Source: Chryseolinea serpens (lineage in GTDB: Bacteria; Bacteroidota; Bacteroidia; Cytophagales; Cyclobacteriaceae). Taken from it: a stretch of 64,000 nucleotides of DNA. The translations under genes were made by a program, and so were the position numbers. The notes beneath the pieces were generated by a model that was given only the letters and a program-made list of their open reading frames with translations, had not been told where the DNA came from and made no database searches. This document shows positions 17,954 to 27,256 of this stretch, piece by piece. The stretch covers positions 496,001 to 560,000 of the forward strand of contig NZ_FQWQ01000005.1 of NCBI RefSeq assembly GCF_900129725.1. Reading direction: 5' to 3'. Numbering within the stretch: position 1 is the stretch's first letter; every line of letters starts with the position of its first letter.

Positions 17954-18316
17954 CTAGACTTCAAAGGGAAGAGCATATTCTTTGCTCACCGGCTGGGAGC
18001 TGCGCGACTTCACTTCCACGCGTGCCTTGAGCGGGGAGCCAAGGACAAGATAGTTTTTGACGTACTGATCTTCGTGTACCATCCAACTGTAGTCCTCCAG
18101 CAACATTTCCCGAAGACCAGCCTTGGTGGCTTTGTACGCCAGCCGCTCCACAAGCAAGGGTTCGTAGTTTACCGTGTAGCCCATGTAGCATACCTGGATT
18201 CCGGGTTTGGATTCGTTACCCATCTCGGTGCAGGCAATGACGTTGATGGTGATCGCCGAACCGTCTTCCAGGTCTTTCACTTTCCACTCCTCGATTGTTG
18301 TTTTTTCGTTGGCCAT
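17954..18316 (-). CDS. Uncharacterised 120-residue soluble protein
   Basis: Not recognised. It has no signal peptide or membrane helix and alternates beta-strand-like and acidic segments (EEWKVKDLEDGSAITINVIA; PLKARVEVKSRSSQPVSKEY). It looks like a small single-domain protein. It sits between an AraC-type regulator and a small membrane protein on the same strand. Confidence 0.6.
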   Translation of the reverse strand: MANEKTTIEEWKVKDLEDGSAITINVIACTEMGNESKPGIQVCYMGYTVNYEPLLVERLAYKATKAGLREMLLEDYSWMVHEDQYVKNYLVLGSPLKARVEVKSRSSQPVSKEYALPFEV

Positions 18317-18408
18317 GTTTTAGGGATAAAAGTTTGCAGAGCGTGTGATTGGAACCAGCTTCCCCTGCCTGAACGCAGGAAGGGGATTATAGTTGTCGCT
18401 CATTAAAA

Positions 18409-19314
18409 TTAGTTCAAATGCCTGAACTCCTTTGGGGACTTCCCCGATTTTGATTTGAAGATCTTTGTAAAATGGGAGGGATGCTCAAACCCAAGTTCAT
18501 AGGCAATCTCACTGATCGATTTGTCCGAACTCCACAACAGCGATTTGGCTCTCTCTACCAACTGCAGATGGATGTGCTCCTGTGTTGTTTTTCCGGTATA
18601 TCTTTTCAGTAGATCCGATAAATAACTTGGCGACAGATTCAATTCGGAGGCAAAGTATTTTACATCCGGTAAGCCTACTTCCATGAGGGAGTCCTGGGCG
18701 AAGTAGTTCAGCAGCGAGCGCTCGAATTGTTGTACGATGTCGTTGCTCACTTTTGCGCGGGTAATGAATTGCCGGTCGTAGAACCGGTCGCAATAGTTGA
18801 GTAGGAGTTCGATGTTATTTAAGATGAGTCCCTGCGAATGTTTGTCGATATTTTGAGAGTATTCCTTTTTTATTTTTTCTGCACAATCCCTCAGCGTCGC
18901 CCGTTCTTCGTCGGATACGTGCAACGCCTCGTTCACGTCGTAGTGAAAGAACGAGTATTGATGGATCTTTCTTCCCAGGTCTGTGCGGTGTAACAAATCG
19001 GCGTGGAAGAACAAACCCCACCCCTCGTTATACGAAACGTGACGCGCTGTGGAAATGGCCTGACCGGGGGCGGTAAACACCATGGTGCCCTCGTCGAAGT
19101 CGTAATAGGATTTCCCATATTTCATGGAGCCTTTCAGTTGCTTGAGGTACACCGAATAAAATCCGATCCGGTACGCCGTTTCCTCTTCGCGAAAGTTTTC
19201 CCGGCTGATTTCTTTCAGGTCGATGAACGACACCAGCGGGTGCCTGGGACTGGCGCAACCGTAGAGTTTGTGCAGGTCCGAGATGGTGGCTATATCGACA
19301 AAGGTATTGGGCAT
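18409..19314 (-). CDS. AraC family transcriptional regulator
   Basis: 301 residues from the ATG at 19314, which is preferred over an upstream TTG at 19323. The N-terminal 180 residues form a cupin-like sensor (GSMKYGKSYYDFDEGTMVF). The C-terminal AraC domain has both HTH motifs: VKYFASELNLSPSYLSDLLK and ISEIAYELGFEHPSHFTKIF, ending in KSPKEFRHLN. It is next to two SDR genes in the same direction. Control of those oxidoreductases is possible but not shown. Confidence 0.92.
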   Translation of the reverse strand: MPNTFVDIATISDLHKLYGCASPRHPLVSFIDLKEISRENFREEETAYRIGFYSVYLKQLKGSMKYGKSYYDFDEGTMVFTAPGQAISTARHVSYNEGWGLFFHADLLHRTDLGRKIHQYSFFHYDVNEALHVSDEERATLRDCAEKIKKEYSQNIDKHSQGLILNNIELLLNYCDRFYDRQFITRAKVSNDIVQQFERSLLNYFAQDSLMEVGLPDVKYFASELNLSPSYLSDLLKRYTGKTTQEHIHLQLVERAKSLLWSSDKSISEIAYELGFEHPSHFTKIFKSKSGKSPKEFRHLN

Positions 19315-19373
19315 GATCGTCAAGGATAAATATACAGAAATATAAGATTCAACCCGGGATGCAATTTCGAAGA

Positions 19374-19976
19374 TTACACACGGAGGATGCGACCGTTGAT
19401 GATCCCCAGCAAAGCCCGCTCATAGGCCTTCGCTACTTTCCAGGCATCTACCGGGATGAACCCTGGAAAATAAGGGTGATACGACGGGGACTCCGTGAGC
19501 ACGGTGGGGCTGATGCAATTGATGCGTATGCCGCGCGGCAGCTCGTGCGACGCGGCTTTCACAAAGCCTTCCACACCTCCGTTCACCACCGTGCCGAGGG
19601 TGCCTCCCGCGATCGGCTCGTCCGTCAACACACCCGACACCAAGGCGAACGAGCCCTTGTCGGAAATGTAGGGAAGCGCAGCACGCACAATATTGATCTG
19701 TCCCATCAATTTATGACCGAGTGCAAAAGCAAAGTTCTCATCGGTCAATTGTTCGAAGGGCCCGGCCACCACATCGCCGGCGGCATTGGCCACGGCATCG
19801 AAGGTGCCGATGGATTTGAACAAAGCATCCAGGCTTTCTTTCTGCTGAATGTCTGCCCGGTAGCCGCCCGAGGAGCGCGAGACGCGAACAACTTCGTGAC
19901 CGCCTTCCTCCAACGCCTTCGCCACCGCTTTTCCGATCGTGCCGCTCGCACCGATAACCACTATTTTCCGTTTCAT
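19374..19976 (-). CDS. Short-chain dehydrogenase/reductase family protein lacking the usual Tyr
   Basis: 200 residues. The nucleotide-binding motif GASGTIGKAV is at residues 9-18. NAAGDV is the NAG-like strand motif. The catalytic region reads VNGGVEGFVKAASHELPRGI, so the usual YxxxK is GxxxK: the lysine region is kept but Tyr is replaced by Gly. A branch of short SDR-like proteins with this sequence pattern is known, with unclear activity. It is immediately downstream of another SDR gene (27-base gap), probably in one operon. Confidence 0.85.
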   Translation of the reverse strand: MKRKIVVIGASGTIGKAVAKALEEGGHEVVRVSRSSGGYRADIQQKESLDALFKSIGTFDAVANAAGDVVAGPFEQLTDENFAFALGHKLMGQINIVRAALPYISDKGSFALVSGVLTDEPIAGGTLGTVVNGGVEGFVKAASHELPRGIRINCISPTVLTESPSYHPYFPGFIPVDAWKVAKAYERALLGIINGRILRV

Positions 19977-20003
19977 AATTTTTCTTTTGGGAAGTTTTGA
20001 ACA

Positions 20004-20786
20004 TCACAAATACATGCCGCCGGAAACTTCGATGCGTTGCCCGTTCACCCACTTGGCATCTTCTGAACATAAAAAGGCAACTACACCGCCAATGTCATCG
20101 GCCTGACCGATGCGGGGAAGGGCTGTGATGGATTTTATGTACTCCTGAACCTGTGGTGTCTCTCTCAATCGTCCGCCGTTAAAGTCGGTGGCAATCGCAC
20201 CGGGTGCTACGATGTTGGCCCGGATGAAACGGGAGCCCAGTTCTTTGGCCATGTACTTGGTCAGTGTTTCCACGGCCGACTTCATGCTGGCGTAAGCTCC
20301 GCTTCCTGGGTAACTGAAACGCGTCAGCCCGCTGGATATGTTGACGATGGCGCCGCCATCATTGAGGTAGGGGAGGGCTTTTTGGGTTAAGAAGAACACG
20401 CCCTTGAGATGAACATTCATGAGCTCATCAAATTGTTCTTCTGTGGTAGCGGCCAGCGACGGCACCGAGATGCCATGCCCGGCGTTGTTGATCAAAAAAT
20501 CAAAACGCTCCGTACCAAATGTTTTTTTCAAAGTGGCTTGCAACGCTGCAAAAAAAGTGTCGAAGCCGGACACGGTTCCAGCATTCAGTTGCAACGCTGC
20601 GGCGCGCTGACCCCGTTGTTCGATCTCGGCCACGACCTGGAGCGCTTCGTCTTTTTTAGAGTTATAAGTAACGATCACGTCGTTGCCTTTTCTGGCCAGG
20701 TTCAGGGCCATGTCTTTTCCCAGTCCACGGCTTCCGCCAGTGACTAAAGCGATTTTCTTTTGTGTTGTGTTCATATTTGCGTTCAT
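20004..20786 (-). CDS. SDR family NAD(P)-dependent oxidoreductase
   Basis: 260 residues with a full classical SDR set: VTGGSRGLGKDMA (cofactor loop, about residue 15), NNAGHG, the catalytic Ser in VNISSGLTRF, YASMKSAVETLTKYMAKELG (YxxxK), and the C-terminal GQRIEVSGGMYL typical of the 3-oxoacyl-ACP reductase-like branch. A second ATG, 12 bases in, could also be the start. The substrate is unknown; in Bacteroidota such proteins are often part of redox-stress or detoxification sets. Confidence 0.92.
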   Translation of the reverse strand: MNANMNTTQKKIALVTGGSRGLGKDMALNLARKGNDVIVTYNSKKDEALQVVAEIEQRGQRAAALQLNAGTVSGFDTFFAALQATLKKTFGTERFDFLINNAGHGISVPSLAATTEEQFDELMNVHLKGVFFLTQKALPYLNDGGAIVNISSGLTRFSYPGSGAYASMKSAVETLTKYMAKELGSRFIRANIVAPGAIATDFNGGRLRETPQVQEYIKSITALPRIGQADDIGGVVAFLCSEDAKWVNGQRIEVSGGMYL

Positions 20787-20923
20787 TGGTTATGACATCA
20801 CAAAATTGATCACAAAGCCACAAAGCGATTTATACGTTTTCGGGCATTCCTTATACTTTTAACAGCTTTGCTCCGGAAGTCCCTTCATCAGGTTTTGATT
20901 GGGGAGGGTGCCAGACAGGGAGA

Positions 20924-21316
20924 TTAGCTTTGAATGGCCACAGAAAGCTCTCCTGCTTTTTCCATCACATCCCTATGTGCAAGCCCCCATTGCTCCAGTT
21001 GTTTCCAGACCGGCGCCAGCTGCCGGGCGCTCTCCGACAAATGGTACTCCACCCGGGCCGGCACTTCCGCATGGACGGTCCGGATCACCAGACCGCTCTT
21101 TTCCAGTTCCTGCAGATGCAAAGTGAGCATGCGATCGGACACGTTTGGCAGGCGTTTCTTCAGCTCGCTAAAGCGCAACGTCCTGCCTTCGAGTTTGTAT
21201 AAAATGAGCAGCTTCCATCGGCCACCCAAAATGTCGACGGCATAGACCATGCCGCAGAAATCGATCAGCGTTTCGCGGTTGATGGTATTGGTGGAGGTTG
21301 GTTTGCGTTTTCCCAT
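20924..21316 (-). CDS. HxlR family transcriptional regulator
   Basis: 130 residues. The HxlR winged helix is clear: AVDILGGRWKLLILYKLEGR (first helices), LRFSELKKRLPNVSDRMLTL, LQELEKSGLVIRTVHAEVPA, VEYHLSESARQLAPVWKQLE. A cysteine near the N-terminus (DFCGMVYAV) matches the redox- or aldehyde-sensing Cys position of several HxlR proteins. It is divergent from a flavodoxin-fold oxidoreductase, a common HxlR target. Confidence 0.92.
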   Translation of the reverse strand: MGKRKPTSTNTINRETLIDFCGMVYAVDILGGRWKLLILYKLEGRTLRFSELKKRLPNVSDRMLTLHLQELEKSGLVIRTVHAEVPARVEYHLSESARQLAPVWKQLEQWGLAHRDVMEKAGELSVAIQS

Positions 21317-21432
21317 GGCTTTATTTTTTTGCGCTTACATTTTTGTGTGCTCCGCACAATGCGCTGTGCACTGTCCATGTAAACCCACACTGCGATAATT
21401 TTGTTCGGCCCATTAAAAAAACAGGGTCTCTT

Positions 21433-22101
21433 ATGAAAATATTGATCGTCCTGGCACATCCCGAGCCTCAAAGTATGAACGCCACCATGTTTACTACCGC
21501 GATTGAAACGCTCACGGCGGCCGGTCACGAAGTGAAAACTTCCGACCTGTATGCTATGCGTTTTAATCCCGTATCCGATCAAAGCAATTTCACAAGACTT
21601 CAGAATGCGGCATTCTTTAAACAGCAGTTGGAAGAAGTGCATGCCACTGAGACCGTCGGCTTTGCTGCAGACATTGAACGTGAACAACAGAAAGTAGAGT
21701 GGTGCGATCTGATGATCTGGCAATTTCCGCTGTGGTGGTTTAGCGTGCCCGGCATCCTCAAGGGTTGGGTTGATCGCGTTTTTGCCATGGGACGTTTCTA
21801 TGGGGAGGGAAGGCTCTACGAACAAGGTGTGTTCAAGACTAAAAAAGCCCTGCTTTCTCTAACCACCGGGGGTCGTGAGGAAGCTTACCGTGAGGATGGA
21901 CTTCAGGGTGATATTCAGAACATTCTCAAACCCATCCACCGCGGCATGCTGCGGTTCACGGGGTTCAGTGTCTTGCGGCCACAGATCATTTATGGACCGG
22001 CACGACAATCGCCCGCCATGCGCGAGCGGGAACTTGATCAATGGAGGAGCAGGCTGGCGGAGGTGTTCAATGAATCACCGGTAGAAGTGGGGACGTATTG
22101 A
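21433..22101 (+). CDS. NAD(P)H dehydrogenase (quinone)/flavodoxin-fold oxidoreductase
   Basis: 222 residues from ATG 21433; the frame is open further upstream but codes nothing convincing. MKILIVLAHPEPQSMNATMF is the FMN-binding start of the KefF/NQO-like family. FPLWWFSVPGILKGWVDRVF and LLSLTTGGREEAYREDGLQG are further signature stretches. It reduces quinones or other electrophiles with NAD(P)H by two-electron transfer. The divergent HxlR gene 116 bases away is its likely regulator. Confidence 0.92.
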   Translation: MKILIVLAHPEPQSMNATMFTTAIETLTAAGHEVKTSDLYAMRFNPVSDQSNFTRLQNAAFFKQQLEEVHATETVGFAADIEREQQKVEWCDLMIWQFPLWWFSVPGILKGWVDRVFAMGRFYGEGRLYEQGVFKTKKALLSLTTGGREEAYREDGLQGDIQNILKPIHRGMLRFTGFSVLRPQIIYGPARQSPAMRERELDQWRSRLAEVFNESPVEVGTY

Positions 22102-22131
22102 CGCGGGATGCCTGCCTTTTGCAAAGTGGAG

Positions 22132-24744
22132 CTACTCCCGCTTCAACACCTCGGCAGGATTTGACCGCGCCACCTTGAAGGTCTGTGAACCGACCATCAG
22201 GAACGCAATGGCCATGACGGATAGAAAACCGATCAGCATCTCCGGCCATCCGATCGGATCGTGATATACGAAGTTGGCCAACACCACCTTGTCGAAGAAC
22301 AGATAAGTAATGGGAAGAGCAATGCCGGCAGCGATGCTGAGCAGCAGGATAAACCCTTTGCTGAGCAGGACGATCAATTTGCCCTCGCTTGCACCCAGCA
22401 CTTTGCGTATGCTGATCTCTTTCAGACGCGTCTCGGTCGTGAACACCACCATTCCAAACAAGCCCATCGACGAAATACAAACGGCAAGAAACGCCAGGAA
22501 ACCGATCACCTTCAACATCATGGAGAACGCGCTGTAGGCCTGCTCGATCTGGTCATCATAAAATTTTGCGTCCAGGGGATGAACCTTGTCCACTTTTCGC
22601 CAAGCCTCTTCGATGCGCGCACGGGTGGCCGGCAAGTCGTGGCTGTTGATCTTTACGTTCACGAAACCGTAGTTCGTATTCGCAAAATAGCGGAAGGCCA
22701 TGGGCTCGATATTGTCTTCCACCGTCTCATAATGAAAATCCTTTACCACGCCCACGATCGTCAATTTCTTTCCGTCAATCGTAACTTCTTCACCGATGGC
22801 TTTGGCCGGATCGCTGTTCGCAATGTTGAATCGTTTCAGGAGACGCTCATTTACAATGGTCTCACTCTCCGTGGCACCCTCCTGTTTTGGTGTAAAATTT
22901 TTTCCCGCCAGAAGCGTGTGGCGATGAAGCGGCAAATAGTGTTCGTCGATAATATTCAGCCATACGCCAGCAGAGTCGTTCGTTTTTTCATACTTCATGG
23001 GCAACCCATAGATATGACCCAGGCTCATTACGATGAGCGACTGCGAAGCCCCTTCCACTTCAGGGAGCTCCTTCAATTCTTTTATGACTGCGTTGGCGCT
23101 GTTTCCCTGAAGGTTGATGTTCAGGATATTCTCGGTTGTGAACCCTAAATCGAAGGCCAGAAAACTGCTGTATTGTTTGTAACCCACCAGGGTTGAGGTG
23201 ATGAAGATCAAGGAAAAAAAGTATTGCACCACGATCAATCCCTTGCGCAGGTTCACGTGGCGAAAGAGTTTCAGCGTCGATGCGTCCTTTAATACTTTGT
23301 TGGGATTGATCCGCGAGAATAGCAGCGCAGGAATAATGCCGGCCGCGATACCCACGGCGATGGCGAATGCAATAAAGCTGAGAACAATTCCGGGAGTAAG
23401 CTTTAGTACGGCAAGGTTTTCAAGAAAACTATGGAGTGAAATGAATTGCGTGCGCAAAAACAGGAACAAAAGAAACGAGACCACCAGGGCCATCAACGAA
23501 ATGATCACAGATTCCATAAGGAACTGTCCCATCACATGACCTTTTCCGGCACCGATGATCTTGCGAATGCCCACTTCACGTGAACGCCTGAACGCGCGCG
23601 CCACCGACAGGTTTGTGTAGTTGAAACACGCGGAGAGGATCACCACGGCGGCGAGCCCTGCCAATATCCATATCGCTGCTGAATTCATGACCGGTCCGAT
23701 CTGGTTGACCAGTTTTTTTCCGATCGCAATATCAGCCAGGGGCTGTAGCGAAAGGGAGATCTTTGAATCCACCAGACCTCTATTTTCAGCAGCGCTTATC
23801 TTATCGAGGCTGGTTTGTAGAACGGAAGGGTCGCTGTCTTTTTGGAGAACCAGGTAAACATAATTCATGTATAGGCTGCCCCAACTCATAAAACCTCCAT
23901 CCGTATCCGGCTTTTGCAATTCCACAGTAGAAAAGGAAGCGAGCGACTCAAACCGCAGGTGCGACAGTTTGGGAATATCTTTCATCACACCGGTAATAAC
24001 ATAATTGAGCGTATCCACTTTAACAGATCTGCCCAGCACATCGGTCACGCCGAATATTTTCTTTGCCGACTGCTCTGTCAACACCAAGGAGTAGGGCTCT
24101 TTCAGGACCGTGGCGGGGTCGCCGTATAACAGGGGAAAGGTAAAGACCTTAAAGAAAGATGCGTCGGCCCATAAGCCGCTGATGGGCAAAGTTGCCGGGC
24201 CCGCCGTCACATCACCACCAAATCCCCGGCGAAGAAGGGTGAGCGCCTCGATGCCTGATAGCGTCTCGTCGATCTTTTTTCCCGCCACCACCGATGTTGA
24301 GGCGCAAACCATCGATCCGTTGGTGGTGATCACGCGGTATATCCTGTCCCGCTTTTCATGAAAGCTGTCATACGACATCAGGTCGGAAATGAAAACGATC
24401 ACCACCAAACCCACCGACATGCTCACGGCAAGCCCGGCAATGTTGATAGCAGAGAATAATTTGTGCCGCACAATACTACGGCCCGAGGTTTTGATGTAGC
24501 TGCCGATCATAATCCACTGTATTAAAAGATCTACGAAATTTGGTTTACGAACCGTATACGACCTGAAAAACTTGAAAACATCGATGACGTAAATCAGCCT
24601 GGCCCTCCCTATCCCCTTTGATCTCGCATGCCGCTGAAAATATTCATTGAGATCTCCTTCCAGATCCTCTACGATCTCAGCCCGGCAATACCAATGAAGC
24701 AATCGCGTTGCCCAACGCGGTGGACGTATATCACCCCGCTTCAT
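22132..24744 (-). CDS. ABC transporter permease with N-terminal permease prefix domain
   Basis: 870 residues. The first 65 residues (PPRWATRLLHWYCRAEIVED, then LEGDLNEYFQRHARSKGIGR) form the prefix domain found in front of some Bacteroidota permeases. The usual permease follows: TM1 after IKTSGRSIVRHKLFSAINIA, the first FtsX core around NYTNLSVARAFRRSREVGIR, and the second core around SMGLFGMVVFTTETRLKEIS. It is the third large permease in the window and, like the others, has no ATPase beside it. It is convergent with the oxidoreductase gene, 30 bases away. Confidence 0.93.
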   Translation of the reverse strand: MKRGDIRPPRWATRLLHWYCRAEIVEDLEGDLNEYFQRHARSKGIGRARLIYVIDVFKFFRSYTVRKPNFVDLLIQWIMIGSYIKTSGRSIVRHKLFSAINIAGLAVSMSVGLVVIVFISDLMSYDSFHEKRDRIYRVITTNGSMVCASTSVVAGKKIDETLSGIEALTLLRRGFGGDVTAGPATLPISGLWADASFFKVFTFPLLYGDPATVLKEPYSLVLTEQSAKKIFGVTDVLGRSVKVDTLNYVITGVMKDIPKLSHLRFESLASFSTVELQKPDTDGGFMSWGSLYMNYVYLVLQKDSDPSVLQTSLDKISAAENRGLVDSKISLSLQPLADIAIGKKLVNQIGPVMNSAAIWILAGLAAVVILSACFNYTNLSVARAFRRSREVGIRKIIGAGKGHVMGQFLMESVIISLMALVVSFLLFLFLRTQFISLHSFLENLAVLKLTPGIVLSFIAFAIAVGIAAGIIPALLFSRINPNKVLKDASTLKLFRHVNLRKGLIVVQYFFSLIFITSTLVGYKQYSSFLAFDLGFTTENILNINLQGNSANAVIKELKELPEVEGASQSLIVMSLGHIYGLPMKYEKTNDSAGVWLNIIDEHYLPLHRHTLLAGKNFTPKQEGATESETIVNERLLKRFNIANSDPAKAIGEEVTIDGKKLTIVGVVKDFHYETVEDNIEPMAFRYFANTNYGFVNVKINSHDLPATRARIEEAWRKVDKVHPLDAKFYDDQIEQAYSAFSMMLKVIGFLAFLAVCISSMGLFGMVVFTTETRLKEISIRKVLGASEGKLIVLLSKGFILLLSIAAGIALPITYLFFDKVVLANFVYHDPIGWPEMLIGFLSVMAIAFLMVGSQTFKVARSNPAEVLKRE

Positions 24745-25145
24745 GACGCCCCTATTTTTAAAGCGCTATCCAAAATAATAAGCACCATTTGTATTAATTA
24801 CGTAAATGTATGTAAAATGGTTGGATGCACGACGATCTGACCAAGCCAGTGCTGTGACCCGTCCTGAAAACTGACTACTAACTACTGAATGCCGAGAACA
24901 AGCTCCTGGCTCCCGGCTCCTGGATTCTGGCTCCTGAAAAAACGACCAATCACTCTAATCCCCCTCTGCTTTAAATATCCCTCCACCTTCCCAACACCCG
25001 CCGTGTGTTTTTTCACACATCGCCCACCCCAATCCTCCTTCAACGGTTGCAATAAAAATTATTCCCCCGTCAGCATATCATCCCATGTTTTTCGATCAAG
25101 ATTCCTTTAAATTCATGTGGAACCTGAAAAACCCTATTTCCACCT
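24745..25145. other. Intergenic region with a short GCTCCTG direct repeat
   Basis: This lies between divergent genes. Positions 24901-24936 hold three close copies of GGCTCCTG (one varied), a low-complexity tandem. A short open frame on the plus strand (24889-25110) has no coding character and no start context, so I do not call it. Promoters for the copper amine oxidase and the permease must lie here but are not clear by eye. Confidence 0.5.
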
Positions 25146-27251
25146 ATGAAAACGCGTTACGGCATTGTCTTCCTGATCCCACTACTTTCCATTCTTATTC
25201 TGCTCACCCGTTGTGCTGGTAAAAAAGTCCAGGCCGAAGCCATGGAGTCTGCGGCCGCACCGCTTCCTCACCCGTTCGATCCCCTCGGCGAAAGCGAGAT
25301 CAGGACCGTGAAGCAAGTCTTGCTCGCGGAAAAGAAAATAGACAGCACGTATCGCTTCTTTGTCATCAATCTGAAAGAGCCGGCAAAGGCCGACATGCTC
25401 AACTACAAACCTGGCGACGCTTTTCAACGACAAGCCTTTGCCGTGTTGTATGATTGGAACACCAACAAGACCTTCGAAGCGGTGATTGACATCACGGCAA
25501 AAAAAGTAAAATCGTTCGAGTACATGGCGGGCGTCACAGCCGGTGGAATGGCAGGCGATACATTGGTAGACAAACTGCTCAAAAGCGACCCGGCCTGGAT
25601 GGAGGGATTGAAAAAACGCAACATCCATCCTGACTCTATTAAGACTTCCTATGTGTTTGCCGGCGAGATGGGCATGGCACCGGCCGATCATCGTGAAATG
25701 ATCTGCACACCACAATATATCAACAAGAAGTATCACGAGCTTTTGATCGATGGTCTTGTGGCCTATGTGGACCTCACCACGAAAAAGGTTCTCAAAGTTT
25801 TGGATGATGGGGGCAAGGGATATTACAAACCCGAAGACATCGGCTATTTCAATCCTGCCGTGGATACGGTGGTGGCACCTAAAACAAAACCGTTGCAGAT
25901 GAGTCAGCCCGAGGGAACAAGCTTTACCATTGAAGGCTACGAAATAAAAAGCAAAAGCTGGACATTCCGTGTCGGCATCGACAACCGCGAGGGGTTGGTC
26001 ATCCGCGACGCCAAGTTCAACGACAACGGCACACTCCGGCCGGTGCTGTACCGCGCCTCCGTAGCCGAAATGTATGTACCCTATGGATCCACCGACATGA
26101 CACACGCCGCGTGGAACTACTATGACGTGGGCGCCTACCGCATGGGACAGGGCGATCCCAAAGTGATGAATGGCCTGAAGGCAGGCGCCGATGTGCCGAT
26201 GAATTCAAAATTCCTGTCCACCTTCTTTCACGACGAACGCGGCGAGCCCATGAAGCTCGACAGCGTGATTGCCGTGTATGAAGAATACGGCGGCCCCATC
26301 ACGCGCCACGGCCGCTTCTCGCATGAGGCGCGAAATCTCGTCGTCAAATATTTTACACGCGTATGGAACTACGACTATGGATTGAAGTGGATCTTTCACG
26401 AAGACGGCACCATCGACCTCAAAGCAGAACTCACGGGCATCGTGGGCATCAAGGGTGTGAACCGCACCAGCGACCTGCCTGGCGGACCTGATGAAACATT
26501 CAATGGAAATTATTACGGCACACTCGTAGCGCCTCACGTGGAGGCGGTGAACCACCAGCACTTCTTTTCATTCCGCTTGGATCTGGATGTCGACGGAACC
26601 GAGAACCTGGTGGAGGAGATGAACACCGTGGCCGTGCCGCCATCGAAAACAAATCCCTACGGCAATGCCTTTGCCAAACAGATGTCGCTGATCCGGAACG
26701 AAGGGGAAGGCCAGCGCAACCTGAACCCGGCCAGCAACCGCCATTGGATGATCGCCGACTCCAAGGCCGTGAATGCATTGGGGCAAATGAAAAGTTATGT
26801 GATCATGCCGGGCTCCAACGCCATGCCGTATGCAGGAACCGGCTCGGGCCCGCGAAAAATGGCCGACTTCCTGGAACGCCAGGTATGGGTGACCGCCTAC
26901 AAAGAAAATGAAACACACCCCGCAGGCGAGTATCCCAACTCAAGAGCCATAAAAGACGGCATCACGCAATGGACCAGCGACAAAGAAGACCTGGTGGGCA
27001 AGGATGTCGTGCTCTGGTATAACCTGGGCATCACCCACATCGTGCGACCCGAGGAATGGCCCATCATGAACACGCATACGCTAGGCTTTACGTTGGCGCC
27101 TTTCGGATTTTTTGAAAGCAATCCCGTCATCGGAGGCAAACACGCGAAAACAAAAACCACGGTGGTTCAAGGGACAAAGGTGCCCCCGGATGTTTCGCTG
27201 TGCGTTCCTTTGCCCGGAGAGAAGGCGCAGCCGGTTCTCGTGAAGCGATAG
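25146..27251 (+). CDS. Copper amine oxidase, predicted lipoprotein
   Basis: 701 residues. It would oxidise primary amines to aldehydes, releasing ammonia and hydrogen peroxide, with a topaquinone cofactor. The motif WNYDYG places the cofactor tyrosine at Tyr409. The catalytic Asp is Asp327 (YYDVGAY). Copper ligands are His470 and His472 (HQH) and His631 (THIVRPEEWPIM). The C-terminal LGFTLAPFGFFESNPVI is characteristic. The N-terminus has a signal helix ending in a lipobox (LLTRC, Cys24), so the enzyme should be anchored in an envelope membrane. Two smaller N-terminal amine-oxidase domains cover about 45-250. It is convergent with nagB, 5 bases away. Confidence 0.93.
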   Translation: MKTRYGIVFLIPLLSILILLTRCAGKKVQAEAMESAAAPLPHPFDPLGESEIRTVKQVLLAEKKIDSTYRFFVINLKEPAKADMLNYKPGDAFQRQAFAVLYDWNTNKTFEAVIDITAKKVKSFEYMAGVTAGGMAGDTLVDKLLKSDPAWMEGLKKRNIHPDSIKTSYVFAGEMGMAPADHREMICTPQYINKKYHELLIDGLVAYVDLTTKKVLKVLDDGGKGYYKPEDIGYFNPAVDTVVAPKTKPLQMSQPEGTSFTIEGYEIKSKSWTFRVGIDNREGLVIRDAKFNDNGTLRPVLYRASVAEMYVPYGSTDMTHAAWNYYDVGAYRMGQGDPKVMNGLKAGADVPMNSKFLSTFFHDERGEPMKLDSVIAVYEEYGGPITRHGRFSHEARNLVVKYFTRVWNYDYGLKWIFHEDGTIDLKAELTGIVGIKGVNRTSDLPGGPDETFNGNYYGTLVAPHVEAVNHQHFFSFRLDLDVDGTENLVEEMNTVAVPPSKTNPYGNAFAKQMSLIRNEGEGQRNLNPASNRHWMIADSKAVNALGQMKSYVIMPGSNAMPYAGTGSGPRKMADFLERQVWVTAYKENETHPAGEYPNSRAIKDGITQWTSDKEDLVGKDVVLWYNLGITHIVRPEEWPIMNTHTLGFTLAPFGFFESNPVIGGKHAKTKTTVVQGTKVPPDVSLCVPLPGEKAQPVLVKR

Positions 27252-27256
27252 AAAAA

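Noticed and set aside
21335-21382. Inverted TTACAT/ATGTAA pair between the HxlR gene and the oxidoreductase gene
   Set aside because: Six-base arms about 36 bases apart are too weak to call an operator, although HxlR sites are expected here.
24889-25110. A 73-codon plus-strand frame in the gap before the amine oxidase
   Set aside because: Low-complexity repeats, no start context and no coding character.
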